Assembly: GCF_000243675.2 (NCBI RefSeq)
Contig: NZ_AHMM02000017.1
Span: 248,001-312,000 of the forward strand
DNA from: Leptospira inadai serovar Lyme str. 10
Lineage (GTDB): Bacteria; Spirochaetota; Leptospiria; Leptospirales; Leptospiraceae
DNA: 64,000 bases
Direction: 5' to 3'
This document shows, piece by piece, positions 48,769 through 62,695 of the stretch. The notes beneath the pieces were generated by a model. It had not been told where the DNA came from and did not search any database. It saw only the letters and a list, made by a program, of their open reading frames with translations. Made by a program: the position numbers and the translations under genes. The number at the start of each line of letters is the position of its first letter. Positions within the stretch are counted from its first letter, which is position 1.

Positions 48769-50023
48769 GTGGTAAAAACCTCCCACGTATCGGAATCGAT
48801 ATCCCTTTGGAATTCTAGAGTTAGGTTCGTACCCCAATCCGGCGAATCCCCCTTCTCCAAGGTAACTGTCCCGGATCGAATTCGCAAAATGGAATCCGAA
48901 TTTTCCATTTCCTTCGAGAATTCCCGGTACAGTAGATTTCCACCCTCGACCAAAGCGGTATTCATTCCCCAGTCGGCCAGATCCTTTAAAGTTTGCTTTC
49001 CGAACGATTTCGACGAGTACCGTTTCACCTTGGCGTCGGAAAGCTTCTCGATACGGGATAATAGATTCTTTGAATATTCTTTTTCATTCTCTAAGAAAAA
49101 TGCAATATTTCTTTTTTCGTACCGACTGTTCAATTCTTCCTGAATCGTAAGAAATTCGGGAGGGAGTTCGGTTTCGGCGGGAAGAAAAAAAACCCGAAGC
49201 GGCTGGTAGAATCGTTCCATCTCCCGGTGAATCCGTCTAACGCTGAGATCGGCGGAAGAGCGAAGGATTTCCGAAATGAGACCCGAAAATCCCTTTTTTA
49301 GGTTGGAAGAATCCCGATAGCTTTCTACTTCTTGCAATTTTTTTAATGTTTCCGAATCTTCCTTCGGAGAACGAAAATCCAATTTGGGAGAGTCGACCTC
49401 GATCGTCCTCGGTCCGACGAGAATCGCGTCCATCTTAGATCTTAAGTAGGAAAGAAAGTAATCCGACATCTGCGAGGAAATTTTTTCCCTGAATTGCCGG
49501 CCCGAAGAATAAAAGCCCTCGCGGCTCACGGAGGATTTCAACAATAACGCGGGCCTCCCTTTTCGGATTCTTTCCGCAAATCCGAAAAGGAAACTCGACG
49601 CGATGTCCGCTAATTCGGAATTCAGAACTACTTGGATTCCTACCCGCTCGAGTTCCTGTAAACTGTCCCGTTTCCGCACTAAGGGATTCGGATCCTTCCA
49701 ACCGTAAATTACCGCAAGCGGTTTCTCCTCTAAAAGTAGATCCAGGCAAGGAGGAGTTTTTCCGAAATGGGAACAAGGTTCCAGCGTCACATATACTTTG
49801 TGTGCCGGTAAGGAGTCCGTTTTGTATTTTTCTCGTAGGGATTTATAAGCTTCACGCTCGGCATGATTTCCACCGATGATCTGCGTCCTGCCGGTGGCGA
49901 GAATCTTATCCGTAAATGCGTCGGTTATCACGCAGGCCACGGGAGGATTCGGAGAAGAATATCCCGTGGACAAAAAGGACAGGCGGAGGAGTTCCTCCCG
50001 AATTTCTTTCGGGAGGCGCGAGT

Positions 50024-50027
<4 letters not shown>
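48753..50027 (-). CDS. ribD: Riboflavin bifunctional deaminase/reductase
   Basis: A 424-residue enzyme catalysing two steps of riboflavin synthesis. The N-terminal deaminase zinc site is NHAERE with [11 protein letters not shown], and the entry [14 protein letters not shown] fits. The C-terminal reductase part has the [22 protein letters not shown] region, and [15 protein letters not shown] near the end. A long insert of about 60 residues ([14 protein letters not shown] and on) makes the protein longer than E. coli RibD (367). The start is a TTG at 50027 overlapping the secF stop by four bases; no ATG is available in the first part. Confidence 0.93.
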
Positions 50028-52904
<2,877 letters not shown>

Positions 52905-52913
52905 TTTTGGCTC

Positions 52914-53627
52914 CTAGTCTCTTCTCACTTTATTAATTGTCACCGGAGAACGCCGGGTGATACGGGGACCTCCCGCCCTTAGGCGATAGAGGGCAAATAG
53001 AACGATAAGTCCGAGAATAATAATCGGTTTTTTGTATTCGGAAAAGAAGGAAATAATCGTGCTCTGATCTTTTTGTTCGGCTGCCTTTCGTTTTTCCTCC
53101 TCTTTCTTCTTGTCCTGGCCCATCTTCAAGATGTCGCCTAACTTATCTTTGAAAGAGATATCTTCCTTTGGCAGGGCTGCGGAAGTCTCCGCGTAACCGG
53201 GAAGGTGACGAGGAGTCAGAGCGGTTTCTTCATTAACCCAATACGGTTTTTGCAGATCCCTAGGTTCTTCTTTTTTTAAGACTTTCTCGGAAGAGGCATT
53301 TTCCGAATTTTTGGAATGTCCGTCGTCACCGGGACGAGAATCGTTTTTAGCGTCGTCGGGAACTCCTGTGGCCTCGACCTTTTTTTTAGTCTCACCTTCT
53401 TTCTGCTCCACGCCGTCCTGACGAACTTCGCCCGACTTGCGTTTCTTAGAGCTTTTCTTCGATTTCTTCTTTTTGGGAACTTTCGCGGCTTGAGCTTTCT
53501 TACTTGCAGAAGTCGTCGCCTTCTTCGGTTCTCCAACCTTGTCTAGAAAATCGATTTCTTCTCCATCCTGGCTGAAAACCGGGAAGGAGATCAAAAATGA
53601 GAGGAGGAGGCATAGGATCTTGTTCAT
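52914..53627 (-). CDS. Lys-rich exported membrane protein of the yajC-secDF cluster, unknown
   Basis: A 237-residue protein not assignable to a family. A signal peptide (MNKILCLLLSFLISFPVFS) leads to a disordered, very basic region (VPKKKKSKKSSKKRKSGE near residue 50), a short acidic/Ser segment, an ordered-looking patch (KPYWVNEETALTPRHLPGY), a Lys/Glu helix and one C-terminal membrane helix (PIIILGLIVLFALYRLRAGG), ending in a basic tail. Both ends suggest a periplasmic chain tethered to the inner membrane. It lies between yajC and secD, so a Sec-accessory role is plausible. Confidence 0.8.
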   Translation of the reverse strand: MNKILCLLLSFLISFPVFSQDGEEIDFLDKVGEPKKATTSASKKAQAAKVPKKKKSKKSSKKRKSGEVRQDGVEQKEGETKKKVEATGVPDDAKNDSRPGDDGHSKNSENASSEKVLKKEEPRDLQKPYWVNEETALTPRHLPGYAETSAALPKEDISFKDKLGDILKMGQDKKKEEEKRKAAEQKDQSTIISFFSEYKKPIIILGLIVLFALYRLRAGGPRITRRSPVTINKVRRD

Positions 53628-53672
53628 AATCTCACCGTATTCACTACTATACCTATCGGAAGGACCGCGCTT

Positions 53673-54020
53673 TTACCCTTCCTTCTTCTTTATAATGGTG
53701 CTTGCATTAAAGGTCACGTTCGTGTCTTTTGCGATCGCGAGAACGACGACCTCGTTGTTTTCCTTAAACTCTACCACTTTACCGTGAATTCCGGAAGAAG
53801 TCACGACAGTGTCGCCTTTTTGTAGGCTTTCTATCATGGCTTTCCGCTTTTTTTCCTCGTTTCTTTGAGGGCGAATCACGAGGAAATACATGATCACGAA
53901 CATCACCGCGATCATTCCATAGGGGGACGTTAATAAAGAAAGAGGATTGCTCGCGGAAGGTGCGGCTGCTCCGTCTGCGGCTTGCGCTAGTATAAAAAAC
54001 GTGTTTAAGTCGAATTGCAT
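53673..54020 (-). CDS. yajC: Preprotein translocase subunit YajC
   Basis: A 115-residue single-pass protein that joins SecDF. One membrane helix (PYGMIAVMFVIMYFLVIRP) is followed by the YajC signature RPQRNEEKKRKAMIESLQKG and DTVVTSSGIHGKVVEF. The membrane helix comes after a short Ala-rich periplasmic start. Its position upstream of secD and secF is the common order. Confidence 0.95.
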   Translation of the reverse strand: MQFDLNTFFILAQAADGAAAPSASNPLSLLTSPYGMIAVMFVIMYFLVIRPQRNEEKKRKAMIESLQKGDTVVTSSGIHGKVVEFKENNEVVVLAIAKDTNVTFNASTIIKKKEG

Positions 54021-54078
54021 AGTTATAACCCTAAATAAGATCTTTTTCTATTCGGTTTGGGACCAGTATTTTCCCAAC

Positions 54079-55089
54079 CTACTGTTTGGTAATTAAATTT
54101 TGAAAGAACTGCTTGGTTTTTCCGCTAACAAGCTGTTCTAACGCGATTTTATATCCTTCTTCGATACTAGGGACCTTGCCCATCACGAATAATCCGGCTC
54201 CGGCGTTCAGAGCTACCGCGTAAGTGCCGGCTATTTTCTGGCCCTCTAGAATTTTACGCGCTAAATCTTCCGCCTGATCGGGACCTTCTGCAAAGACCTC
54301 CCCAGGATTTAACTGCCCCAGGCCCAACGTTTCGGGATCAAAATCCTTCCGCGAAATTACCCCGTCTTCCAATAACGTGTAATCGGTGGTTTCGAAAATG
54401 GAGAACTCGTCAAGCCCATCTCTGGAATGACAAACAAGCGCTTTTCGCAAGCCTAATCCCTGAAGAACACGGATTAAGGTCTCCATAAGTTCCGGTTCGT
54501 AAACCCCGATGATTTGATACTGAGGAGAGAACGGATTGCTAAGCGGCCCGATCATATTGAATAGAGTCCGGAAGCCCAGTTCCTTCCTTACAGGACCGGC
54601 GAATTTCATGGAAGGGTGCCACATGGGAGCGAATAGAAACGTAAACCCGCTGGAAACAAGATGGGATTCCACTTCTTCCTGTGTCTTTTCGGTGTTATAA
54701 CCCAAGCGGGTCAGGATATCACTGGAACCGGTATGAGAAGAAACGGATCGATTTCCGTGCTTAGCAACCTTCAATCCGAGGGACGCTAAAACGATGGCGG
54801 ACAGGGTGGAAATGTTAACGGTCCCTTTTCCATCGCCGCCGGTTCCGCATGTATCCAGCATATCGAACGGAAAAACGGTCTTCGGTTTTAATGCGTTCTT
54901 ACGAAGGGCCAAGGAAAAACCCAAAAGCTCGTCCACGGTCTCCCCTTTGGAACGAATCGCCGTTAGAAACGATGCCAGTAAAATTTCCGAAACCTGGCCT
55001 TTCATGACATCGTTCATTACCATTTCGGCTTCTTGAACGGTCAGGGATTTGCGATCCAGAACTTTCAGTATTGCTTTTCTAATTTCCAT
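54079..55089 (-). CDS. trpD: Anthranilate phosphoribosyltransferase
   Basis: A 336-residue enzyme of tryptophan synthesis that joins anthranilate to phosphoribosyl pyrophosphate. The PRPP motif is DTCGTGGDGKGTVNISTLSA; KHGNRSVSSHTGSSDILTRLG and RTLFNMIGPLSNP follow in family order. It stands alone from other trp genes. The start overlaps pgsA by 11 bases, so it is expressed with the pgsA-rimO set. An IPS with 58 bases separates it from yajC. Confidence 0.97.
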   Translation of the reverse strand: MEIRKAILKVLDRKSLTVQEAEMVMNDVMKGQVSEILLASFLTAIRSKGETVDELLGFSLALRKNALKPKTVFPFDMLDTCGTGGDGKGTVNISTLSAIVLASLGLKVAKHGNRSVSSHTGSSDILTRLGYNTEKTQEEVESHLVSSGFTFLFAPMWHPSMKFAGPVRKELGFRTLFNMIGPLSNPFSPQYQIIGVYEPELMETLIRVLQGLGLRKALVCHSRDGLDEFSIFETTDYTLLEDGVISRKDFDPETLGLGQLNPGEVFAEGPDQAEDLARKILEGQKIAGTYAVALNAGAGLFVMGKVPSIEEGYKIALEQLVSGKTKQFFQNLITKQ

Positions 55090-55813
55090 TCTTGCCGAAT
55101 GCCCTCCGGATTGCGCTAGGTCTTAGAACTTCCCGATTCGAGATTAAATAACGAAGACCGGATAAGACCGTAATGAATGTAGTAATCAACATCCCGAAAT
55201 AAGGAACGAATCCACCAAGGCCGAAAACCAAATCTCCCCAATTAGGCAGGCCCTGCTCCTTCCAACTGGCAAAAAATGCGGAAGCGTTCCCTGAAGCGAT
55301 TCCAAAGACGGTAAATCCGGCTTCCTTGCCGCTATGATAAACTTCGTTGATCAAAATTCTTTTCTTGGAAGATACCAGAATAAAGAAAATCAATATCAGG
55401 ATAATCGCTCCCATCTGGAATGCCGTCTTGACTTTACCGAGCATAGTCGTACGGATGGACCCGCCTTGGCGAATCGCCAAATAACGCAGGGTGGTAATCA
55501 GCATGTCTCTGCCTATGATTAGGAGAACCATCCATAGCTCGATTTGTTCATGCAAAAAAATGAATGTAGTAAAGCATCCGACGACGATGATTTTGTCGGC
55601 GAGTGGATCCAAAAATTTGCCGAATTCGGTTTCCTGTTTCCATTTTCTCGCAAGATACCCGTCGATAAAATCGGTAACGGAAGCGGCGGCAAAAAGCAAA
55701 AGAGCCGCGACATGAAATACCGGTTCTTTCTGATATAAGAACCAGATAAAAAACGGCAAGGAAACCACTCTAAGGACCGTTAAGGTATTGGGAATATTAA
55801 TATTAGAATTCAA
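55079..55813 (-). CDS. pgsA: CDP-diacylglycerol--glycerol-3-phosphate 3-phosphatidyltransferase
   Basis: A 244-residue membrane enzyme making phosphatidylglycerol phosphate, the precursor of the diacylglycerol donor that Lgt uses. The CDP-alcohol transferase motif is split as DFIDGYLARKWKQETEFGKF-LDPLADK (DG-x2-AR-x8-G-x3-D-x3-D). The N-terminus NIPNTLTVLRVVSLP is family typical. It carries an insert before the last helices (near VYHSGKEAGFTVFG), so it is longer than E. coli PgsA (182). It overlaps rimO by four bases and trpD by 11. Confidence 0.92.
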   Translation of the reverse strand: MNSNINIPNTLTVLRVVSLPFFIWFLYQKEPVFHVAALLLFAAASVTDFIDGYLARKWKQETEFGKFLDPLADKIIVVGCFTTFIFLHEQIELWMVLLIIGRDMLITTLRYLAIRQGGSIRTTMLGKVKTAFQMGAIILILIFFILVSSKKRILINEVYHSGKEAGFTVFGIASGNASAFFASWKEQGLPNWGDLVFGLGGFVPYFGMLITTFITVLSGLRYLISNREVLRPSAIRRAFGKNGN

Positions 55814-57135
55814 GCGTTCAACCAGGTTCCCATCATGTCGTATTCGTAAAAGGATTCGATTTTCACTTTTCCTATCGTGCCTAGTTTGAGACTTGCATCT
55901 TCCACATATACGATTTCGTCGATTTCCGGCGCGTCTTGCAATCGCCTAACGATGGCGGAACCGTCTTCGATTCCGTCGACGATCGCAGGATAGATTTTAC
56001 CGATTCGTGATTCGTGGATTTCCTGCAAAATCTTTAAGTGAGTTTCCCGAACCGTATTGATTCGCTTTGCCTTTTCTTTTTCGGATACCGTTTGTTGCAA
56101 TTCGGCTCCTTTGGTTCCTTCCTGTGGAGAATAAGAAAACAAATTCACTTTTTCAGGACGGGTTTCCTCGATGAATCTCAAAATTTCATCCACGTCCTCG
56201 CCGGTTTCTCCCGGATATCCTAGAATAAAGGAAGTCCGAATTTCCAGGTCCGGCCTGATTTCCCGGGCCAGAGAATATAGGTCTCTAAAGGAGGAATAGT
56301 TTCCGCTTCGATTCATGGATTTCAAGACACGTTCGGAAACGTGCTGTAAAGGGGATTCCAAATACGGAGCAATCTTAGGAATTTCTCCCATCAGTCTTAC
56401 GATTCTTTCCGTCTTCTTATCCGGATAGAGATACAGTAGCCTCAATATCTCCAGACCTTCCACTTCGGAAACGTTTCGAATCATTTCCAAAAGAAGGTCG
56501 CTGTCCTTTCCGTAATAGACCGTATCTTGCGATACGAGACAAATCTCCTTCGCTCCGGCGGCGATCGCGCGTCTTGTGTCGCGAAGGATATCCTCCATCG
56601 GAGAATCCTGAAACTTACCGCGTAGAGAAGGAATAATGCAAAACCCGCAACCGCGATTGCATCCGTCGGAAACTTTTACGTACGCATAGGGCTTAGAGTA
56701 GTTTTCGATATTGGGAGAAAGTTTCATTCTCTCGATAAGCTCTGCGTTAAATTCCGGATTCGGAACCGCATTCAGCTCCCGACGGAAAGCCTCTCGAATG
56801 ATCTTACCCGCCTGAGAATACTTTCCCGTCCCGAAGACAAGATCGACCTCGGGAATTTCTGCGGAGATATCTTTCGGATATCTTTCGGCAAAGCAGCCCA
56901 CGACCACGAGTTTTTGACCTTCCTGCTTTTTAGCGTGGGCCGCGCCTAGAATTGTCTGAATCGTTTCTTCGGTCGCCGATCGAATGAAAGTACAAGTATT
57001 GATCAAATGAAAATCGGATTCTTCCGGCTTTGCGGCCGGAACGAATCCTTCTTCCAAAAGGGAATGATGCATGCTCATGGAGTCCACGGTATTCTTGGGA
57101 CATCCTAGCGTAGTGATGTAAAACTTCTTATCCAA
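55810..57135 (-). CDS. rimO: Ribosomal protein S12 methylthiotransferase RimO
   Basis: A 441-residue radical SAM enzyme that adds a methylthio group to an Asp of ribosomal protein S12. The N-terminal MTTase domain has TLGCPKNTVDSM and the Cys in INTCTFI and VVGCFAERY. The radical SAM triad is CNRGCGFC, followed by LRGKFQDSP. A TRAM domain ends the chain. RimO rather than MiaB is favoured by the CPKNxVDS form. It starts eight bases after rodZ. Confidence 0.95.
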   Translation of the reverse strand: MDKKFYITTLGCPKNTVDSMSMHHSLLEEGFVPAAKPEESDFHLINTCTFIRSATEETIQTILGAAHAKKQEGQKLVVVGCFAERYPKDISAEIPEVDLVFGTGKYSQAGKIIREAFRRELNAVPNPEFNAELIERMKLSPNIENYSKPYAYVKVSDGCNRGCGFCIIPSLRGKFQDSPMEDILRDTRRAIAAGAKEICLVSQDTVYYGKDSDLLLEMIRNVSEVEGLEILRLLYLYPDKKTERIVRLMGEIPKIAPYLESPLQHVSERVLKSMNRSGNYSSFRDLYSLAREIRPDLEIRTSFILGYPGETGEDVDEILRFIEETRPEKVNLFSYSPQEGTKGAELQQTVSEKEKAKRINTVRETHLKILQEIHESRIGKIYPAIVDGIEDGSAIVRRLQDAPEIDEIVYVEDASLKLGTIGKVKIESFYEYDMMGTWLNA

Positions 57136-57143
57136 CAGGCCTA

Positions 57144-58280
57144 CTACTCGCCCAGCTCCTTGATGATAAATTGAGTGCTATCGTAAGGATTTGGGGTTTT
57201 AACGAAAACTTTCTTCACCAATTTTCCGGGACGTCCCAAGACGACTTTCGTCTTTCCGTTTTGGATCATTTCCACCGCGGACCCGTCTCCGACTTTCAAT
57301 TCTAATCGGTCTTTCGCTTCCAGGGATCTGGTTTCCCCGTTTTGAACCAATCCTCTAAAACCCATTTGCCCGTCGATAATGAACTCTGCGTAGCTAGGTT
57401 TAGAGAAAAATAATGTTACCTGTATCGGAACGTCTCCCAACGTTTTGGTGGAATTCGAATCTTCCGCTCCGGTTTTTTGAGTCGTTTCAGTTCCGGCACG
57501 TTCCTCTTCATTTAGGGAAACCAGTACTTTGGCCGAACTTCCCGTCACACTCTGTGCAGTGATTCTGATACTACGGCGTAAAGAGGAAATTTCCGGAATG
57601 GAATAGCTTAGCACTTTTTCCTGCCCTTCGGCAAGTTTAAATTTATGAACGCTTAGCTCCGGGTATACGTTAAAGCCCAGCAAGGCCGTATTCGAGTCGC
57701 TACCTTGTTCGACTCCGGTGATAAACAATTTACATTGTTGATTGGATACGCTAAAGCTGACGCCCTGATTCGTGGTTAAAATAAAACTCTCGGGACGAGT
57801 TTCCGGTACGGAACGATTTACGAAGTCGATGTTTTCGGGAATTTCCAGTTTACGACGACCGTCTTCGGATACTTCCTCGTTGCCGGATGAACCGTCGAAA
57901 ACGTACGTAAACAATAGAAAACCGGCAAGCACCAGCATCAAGGCGGAGACTGCAGTTATGATCTTATTTTTATCTATATTAAAATCATAATAAAAGGAGG
58001 AGGTAGGACGAGTTAACTCTTCTAAAGGTGCCTGTGACTCTTCTATTTTTTCCCCTCTATATAAGTTTACAAGCATTCCGGTGTCCAATTTGAGATAACT
58101 ACCGTAATTCTTTAAGAAGCCGATCGTAAACGTTTCACCGGGAAACTGAGCATAGTCTTCGGTTTCCAATGCAAGGATGTATTTAACCGAAATATTCGTG
58201 TCCTTGGACACATCCTTTACCGTAAGTTTTTTTTCCTCCCTAGCCTCCCTAAGGATCTGCCCTACACGCTTCTGATTCAA
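57144..58280 (-). CDS. rodZ: RodZ-like helix-turn-helix membrane protein
   Basis: A 378-residue protein linking MreB to the wall-elongation machinery. The N-terminal HTH_25 domain ([20 protein letters not shown], then [20 protein letters not shown]) is followed by one membrane helix ([19 protein letters not shown], about residue 115) and a periplasmic strand-rich C-terminal domain (DUF4115-like, ending near [12 protein letters not shown]). The organisation is that of RodZ. It lies between lolA and rimO. Together with bactofilin (11747-12076) it is one of two cell-shape genes in the window. Confidence 0.87.
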   Translation of the reverse strand: MNQKRVGQILREAREEKKLTVKDVSKDTNISVKYILALETEDYAQFPGETFTIGFLKNYGSYLKLDTGMLVNLYRGEKIEESQAPLEELTRPTSSFYYDFNIDKNKIITAVSALMLVLAGFLLFTYVFDGSSGNEEVSEDGRRKLEIPENIDFVNRSVPETRPESFILTTNQGVSFSVSNQQCKLFITGVEQGSDSNTALLGFNVYPELSVHKFKLAEGQEKVLSYSIPEISSLRRSIRITAQSVTGSSAKVLVSLNEEERAGTETTQKTGAEDSNSTKTLGDVPIQVTLFFSKPSYAEFIIDGQMGFRGLVQNGETRSLEAKDRLELKVGDGSAVEMIQNGKTKVVLGRPGKLVKKVFVKTPNPYDSTQFIIKELGE

Positions 58281-58306
58281 TTCCGCTCTCCTTTTCCGGG
58301 GAAGTT

Positions 58307-59041
58307 TTATTCTTCCGACACCAAGGGGTTATTTACGATTTTTGCATTTCCGTCCGGACGAAAATTGAACTGACCGTCTTCCACGTCGGCGTTTCTATCC
58401 CAACCGGAAAATTCCACCGTAGTCGTTTTACCTCGACCGTCACTTGCCACGGCTCTCTTGATTAGGAAATTCTCCTCATCAACATAGAGAGTCATCGTTT
58501 CGTATCCGCCGATTTTTTCCCGTTGCTCGAGGGCTAAGACGAAATATTTCCGATTGTCTTTGGGGGAAATCTGGGGTTGTTCGATCGAATCGAACTTATA
58601 ATGATACTTCCTAAAAATACGAGATAATCCTTCTTCCGTTACCGAAGCGAAAATCGGTCCCGACTTATTGGATTTATTCAGAGTTAAATCCTGTTTTCCG
58701 ACCGCGTTTAAGCGCTTAATAAAAATCCATAAGGTCTTTCCGTCCGAAACGATTTCATCGCCGGCCGGATCGGAAAATTCATAGCGGATCTTGCCGCCCT
58801 TTTTATAATAGCAAACGCCCTTCATCGAACGTGTCTTTTTGTTGGACTCCGTTTGGATGACAAAATCGGCTTTGTAGGATTTGATTTCAGAAAAGGTTTT
58901 CCGAACCTTCTTCACCACTTCCGAAGGGGAATTCCAACCGTGCTTGGCGGAAGATTGAGCCCCGAGCCCCCAAGCAGTCAGCAGCAAGACAAGTCCCAAA
59001 ACCGAAACGTTAAGAACTTGGAAAATTGTACGATCTTTCAT
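58307..59041 (-). CDS. lolA: Outer-membrane lipoprotein carrier LolA-like protein
   Basis: A 244-residue periplasmic protein that ferries lipoproteins to the outer membrane. From the ATG at 59041 the signal peptide ([20 protein letters not shown]) is followed by the LolA-type half-barrel: [39 protein letters not shown], and [17 protein letters not shown] longer start at 59146 in frame would add a basic leader and nearly touch ftsK, but lacks a good signal. Leptospira has few Lol components known; this one fits the lipoprotein-rich envelope. Confidence 0.87.
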   Translation of the reverse strand: MKDRTIFQVLNVSVLGLVLLLTAWGLGAQSSAKHGWNSPSEVVKKVRKTFSEIKSYKADFVIQTESNKKTRSMKGVCYYKKGGKIRYEFSDPAGDEIVSDGKTLWIFIKRLNAVGKQDLTLNKSNKSGPIFASVTEEGLSRIFRKYHYKFDSIEQPQISPKDNRKYFVLALEQREKIGGYETMTLYVDEENFLIKRAVASDGRGKTTTVEFSGWDRNADVEDGQFNFRPDGNAKIVNNPLVSEE

Positions 59042-59151
59042 TTTCAAGAAAAAAGCCGAGATTTTTTTTCCAGGATGGAGAGTATCGGCCCGCCTGTCAC
59101 TTGGTTTCTTTTTTCCGGGGGAAAAACCCGGAAGCCGAAAATCCATCGAAT

Positions 59152-61950
59152 CTATCTCAGAATTTCGCGCCCTTTTGAGCCGAGGATCGGCGTAACATAT
59201 CCCCGTTCTTCCATCAATTCCATGATTCTGGCGGCCCGGTTATATCCGATTTTTAACTTTCTTTGAAGATAGCTAGCGCTTGCTTTTCGTTCGATTCGTA
59301 CGATATCCCAGGCTTTCCCGAATAGCTCCTCGTCCATTTCGTCGGCGGAATCCGATTCGGTCTCTTCCTCGAAATCCAATTCCACATACGTGGGAGAGCC
59401 GTATCTCTTCGCCTCTTCGACGATCTTTTCGATCTCTTCCTCGGAAATATAAGGCGCTTGGATTCTTGCCAAATCCGCCGAAGTCGGCGATTTATAAAGC
59501 ATATCCCCTTTTCCCAGAAGAGATTCGGCTCCGTTCATATCTAGAATAATTTTAGAATCCGTTTTTTGAGCCACATGAAAAGCGATTCTTGCAGGACAGT
59601 TAGCCTTGATCAAACCCGTTATGACATCGACGGAAGGTCTCTGGGTCGCCATGACTAAATGAATTCCTACCGCTCTGGATTTTTGGCTGATCCGAGTGAT
59701 CGCATCCTCCAAGTCCTTCCCGGATACCATCATTAAGTCGGCCAACTCGTCTATGAATACGACGATGTAAGGCATTTTCGAATAGCCTTCCTTATGATAA
59801 TAATCCTCCACTTTTTCGTTATAGGATCTAAAATCACGGCACTTCAATTGGGAGACCGCTTCATAGCGGGATTCCATTTCTTGGATTACCCAAGCCAACG
59901 CTTTCGTCGCCTTTCTCGCGTCTTTAATGACGGGCATTAAGAGATGTGGAATATCTTCAAAGAGGGTTAACTCCACCATCTTGGGATCCACCATGATAAA
60001 ACGGACTTCCTCGGGAGAAAGATTCAAAACGAGGGAGGCGATCATGGAGTTCAAACAAACCGATTTACCCGAGCCGGTCGTTCCGGCCACAAGTAAGTGA
60101 GGGAGTTTATTCAAATCGATCGATACTAATTTACCGGAAATATCCTTTCCGATGATGATATTCAAATCCTTCTTCGCTTTCGGAGCCAAAGAAGAGCGCA
60201 AGATATCCCCTAATAAAACGTCTTCCCGATGTTTATTCGGAACTTCGATCCCGATCGTGGATTTTCCGGGTATGGGCGCTACGATACGAACATTCTTAAC
60301 AGCTAGATACATCCTAAGTTCGTCCGTTAAGGACGTGATTCTTCCCAGCTTCACTCCCGGCGGGGGAGTCAGCTCGTAGCGTGTAATGATCGGTCCTCTT
60401 TCCCAAGCCACTACTTTGGTCTCATATCCGTAAACTTTCAGAGCATTCACGATTTCGAAAGCTACTTTCTCCGATTCGACTTTGAATAGCGCCTCATGGA
60501 CTTTCGTCGGGTTCGTATGCAATCTGTTTAACGGAATATGATAAACGGATCTTTTCGAACGAAAGGTCGGGACCATGGAAACGGGAGCAAACGGAAGTTC
60601 CGCCTGCTTAGGCTTACTGACCACGACTTCGGGAAGAAAAACTTTTTCTTTAGCGATGGCGGGTATAATCTCTATCGGAGGGGCTGTCTTGGAAAGTTCC
60701 GATACGGTCGAATCGGTTTCCGACTCCTCGATATCCTGATCCTCTTCGTCTTCCAAGATATGTTCTTCGGAAAGATCTTCATCCTCCTCCCATTCCGTTT
60801 CGGACTCGGTCAAATCGGTGGGTTCCGACATATCCGAAGAAGCAGTCATCGTCGCGGAAAACGACTCGCCGGCGTTCAAAGATTCTAGCGAATCAAGCTC
60901 CATATCCTCGGCTGCAACCGGCACATTCGTCCGGAGATCGAGAAGTTCCCATCTGCCTCTGTCGCGGGATTCCTCCTTTGCCGGAGATCCATAAACTTTT
61001 TCTAATAAATCCCGGGACGCGCTTCTAAACTGAAATACTTTTCTATCTTCCTCGAAAAAACCGTCCAAAAGACCCGAGTTTTTGTAACGAATTTTGGGAT
61101 CCTGTTTAGACGTGGAGACCGTCGCTTCCCTTTGGAGTACGGAATTTGCGGGTTTTCTTTCGGAAGTTTCCAACGAGCGGGGAACGGAATGTAAGGAGTC
61201 TCCGTTCGAAGAAACCGCTTCCCGCTTGAACCAAGGAGGCATATCGGGCTCGGAAAATTCTGAACTCGGTCTCTTCCATGCCTTCATAAGCTTAGTGATA
61301 TTTTCCGCAATCGGAGACGGAGGGACTTCCGGAAAGAGACGAGTATACGATTCCCTTTCTTGCCCTGATGGTTGGCGATACCCTGCCAACCATTGCTTCT
61401 TCCAATCGGAGAGAGAAAATCCACCCTGAGCCATCATTCTACCCAGAAAATGAATCGGAGATTCGTTCAAATAAACCAGAATACCGTAGAAATAAATAAC
61501 GAAATGAATTAGCAAGCGTCCGGTTGCGCCGAGAATATACTCCAGGGCCACCGCAAGTGCTTGCCCGAGAACACCACCGTTAGCCGCAAAAGGAATCGTA
61601 GAAGGATTTCCGAAAACATTTAAGCTAACCGAAACCGCTAACAGGAAGAGAGGAATCGTAAGAAGCTTAGTAGTCGCATCCTGATTCGGCTGTACAAGCA
61701 GGATTCCTCCTGTCAGAATCAACATGATTCCCGGCACAAAAGCGGCGTTTCCAAATAAATACAGGATTCCCCAGGAAAGATAATGTCCCGTTCGACCGAA
61801 GAGATTGGATTGAACGCCATTTTCGGCGATCGTGAACGAACCAAGGGAAAGGGTTAAGAAAATTCCCGTAAATAGCAGCAGGTAAGGTAGAGCGGCTCTT
61901 CCCCTCTCCCAAATGAGAATATTGCGGTCCATTCCTACTTTCGGTTCCAT
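59152..61950 (-). CDS. ftsK: DNA translocase FtsK/SpoIIIE
   Basis: A 932-residue septal DNA pump. The N-terminus has four membrane helices (from about residue 17), then a disordered acidic linker (for example [19 protein letters not shown]). The motor domain has Walker [37 protein letters not shown] (Walker B) and [13 protein letters not shown]. The C-terminal gamma winged helix ([20 protein letters not shown], then MEERGYVTP) reads the KOPS polar sequences. It is upstream of lolA in the same direction and downstream of the dut gap. Confidence 0.96.
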   Translation of the reverse strand: MEPKVGMDRNILIWERGRAALPYLLLFTGIFLTLSLGSFTIAENGVQSNLFGRTGHYLSWGILYLFGNAAFVPGIMLILTGGILLVQPNQDATTKLLTIPLFLLAVSVSLNVFGNPSTIPFAANGGVLGQALAVALEYILGATGRLLIHFVIYFYGILVYLNESPIHFLGRMMAQGGFSLSDWKKQWLAGYRQPSGQERESYTRLFPEVPPSPIAENITKLMKAWKRPSSEFSEPDMPPWFKREAVSSNGDSLHSVPRSLETSERKPANSVLQREATVSTSKQDPKIRYKNSGLLDGFFEEDRKVFQFRSASRDLLEKVYGSPAKEESRDRGRWELLDLRTNVPVAAEDMELDSLESLNAGESFSATMTASSDMSEPTDLTESETEWEEDEDLSEEHILEDEEDQDIEESETDSTVSELSKTAPPIEIIPAIAKEKVFLPEVVVSKPKQAELPFAPVSMVPTFRSKRSVYHIPLNRLHTNPTKVHEALFKVESEKVAFEIVNALKVYGYETKVVAWERGPIITRYELTPPPGVKLGRITSLTDELRMYLAVKNVRIVAPIPGKSTIGIEVPNKHREDVLLGDILRSSLAPKAKKDLNIIIGKDISGKLVSIDLNKLPHLLVAGTTGSGKSVCLNSMIASLVLNLSPEEVRFIMVDPKMVELTLFEDIPHLLMPVIKDARKATKALAWVIQEMESRYEAVSQLKCRDFRSYNEKVEDYYHKEGYSKMPYIVVFIDELADLMMVSGKDLEDAITRISQKSRAVGIHLVMATQRPSVDVITGLIKANCPARIAFHVAQKTDSKIILDMNGAESLLGKGDMLYKSPTSADLARIQAPYISEEEIEKIVEEAKRYGSPTYVELDFEEETESDSADEMDEELFGKAWDIVRIERKASASYLQRKLKIGYNRAARIMELMEERGYVTPILGSKGREILR

Positions 61951-62077
61951 ACCTTCTAAAAATCGGCATCTTAGTAAGAAAGGAAAAGAGACTTAATCAT
62001 GGGGAATCGGCAGTTTTTTTACTGAGGACAGAGGACTGAAGACAGACGCGTTCGCTTTCAGAAGACAGAGGTCAGAA

Positions 62078-62216
62078 GACAGACGCGCTCGCTTTGCTCA
62101 CGCTAGACAGAAGCTGCTAGAAATTGGAAAAGTTACTGAAGTAGAGGAAAGATCTAATATAACACAAGAATCTTCCTCTAGAACGTGGAAATTTCGTTTA
62201 TCAATGTTCTGTCCTC
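62078..62216 (-). repeat. Dispersed 3'-end repeat, copy 7 (long form)
   Basis: Core 62106-62216 with inverted ends GAGGACAG/CTGTC, plus the CTGTC-bracketed 23-base tail (62078-62105). It reads in the direction of dut and starts 36 bases after the dut stop, within GAGGACTGAGGACAG-type flanks. A truncated extra tail lies at about 62041-62062. The whole 302-base gap between ftsK and dut is made of this element and its flanks; nothing else is seen. Confidence 0.82.
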
Positions 62217-62252
62217 AGTCCTCAGTCCTCTGTCTTCTGAATGTCTTCTGCT

Positions 62253-62687
62253 TTATAACCCGGTACTCCCGAATCCCCCGGCTCCTCTTGCCGTTTCGGG
62301 TAACTCCTCTACGATTTCCCAATCGGTGAGCCAGGTTCTGCGAATCAACAGTTGCGCGATTCGAACACCGTCTTCCAAAAGATAGGGAGACCTTCCTAGA
62401 TTCAGTAAAGGCACCATGAGCTCACCGCGATAATCCGAATCGATTGTTCCGGGAGAATTCGGAACCAGAATAGTGAATTTTGTGGAAAATCCCGATCTCG
62501 GCCGAATTTCAAAATGATACCCGTCGGGGATCGCAAAAGCCAAACCCGTCCGTACCAATTTCACTTCTCCGACAGGAAGTTCCAACGGAGATTCTAGACA
62601 AGAATGCAAATCGTACCCGGCCGAACCCGAAGTCTTAATTTCCGGCAATTTAGCATTGGGTTGCAACTTTTTCACCGCAATCTTCAT
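62253..62687 (-). CDS. dut: Deoxyuridine 5'-triphosphate nucleotidohydrolase
   Basis: A 144-residue trimeric dUTPase that keeps uracil out of DNA and supplies dUMP. All five motifs are present: SAGYDLHS (I), PRSGFSTKF (II), GTIDSDYRGELMV (III), RIAQLLI (IV) and the C-terminal GGFGSTG (V). I chose the ATG at 62687 with AGGG five bases upstream; a GTG four codons earlier (62699) overlaps the M16 gene stop by four bases. Either way the two are coupled. Repeat copy 7 follows downstream. Confidence 0.96.
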   Translation of the reverse strand: MKIAVKKLQPNAKLPEIKTSGSAGYDLHSCLESPLELPVGEVKLVRTGLAFAIPDGYHFEIRPRSGFSTKFTILVPNSPGTIDSDYRGELMVPLLNLGRSPYLLEDGVRIAQLLIRRTWLTDWEIVEELPETARGAGGFGSTGL

Positions 62688-62695
62688 GAGGTCCC

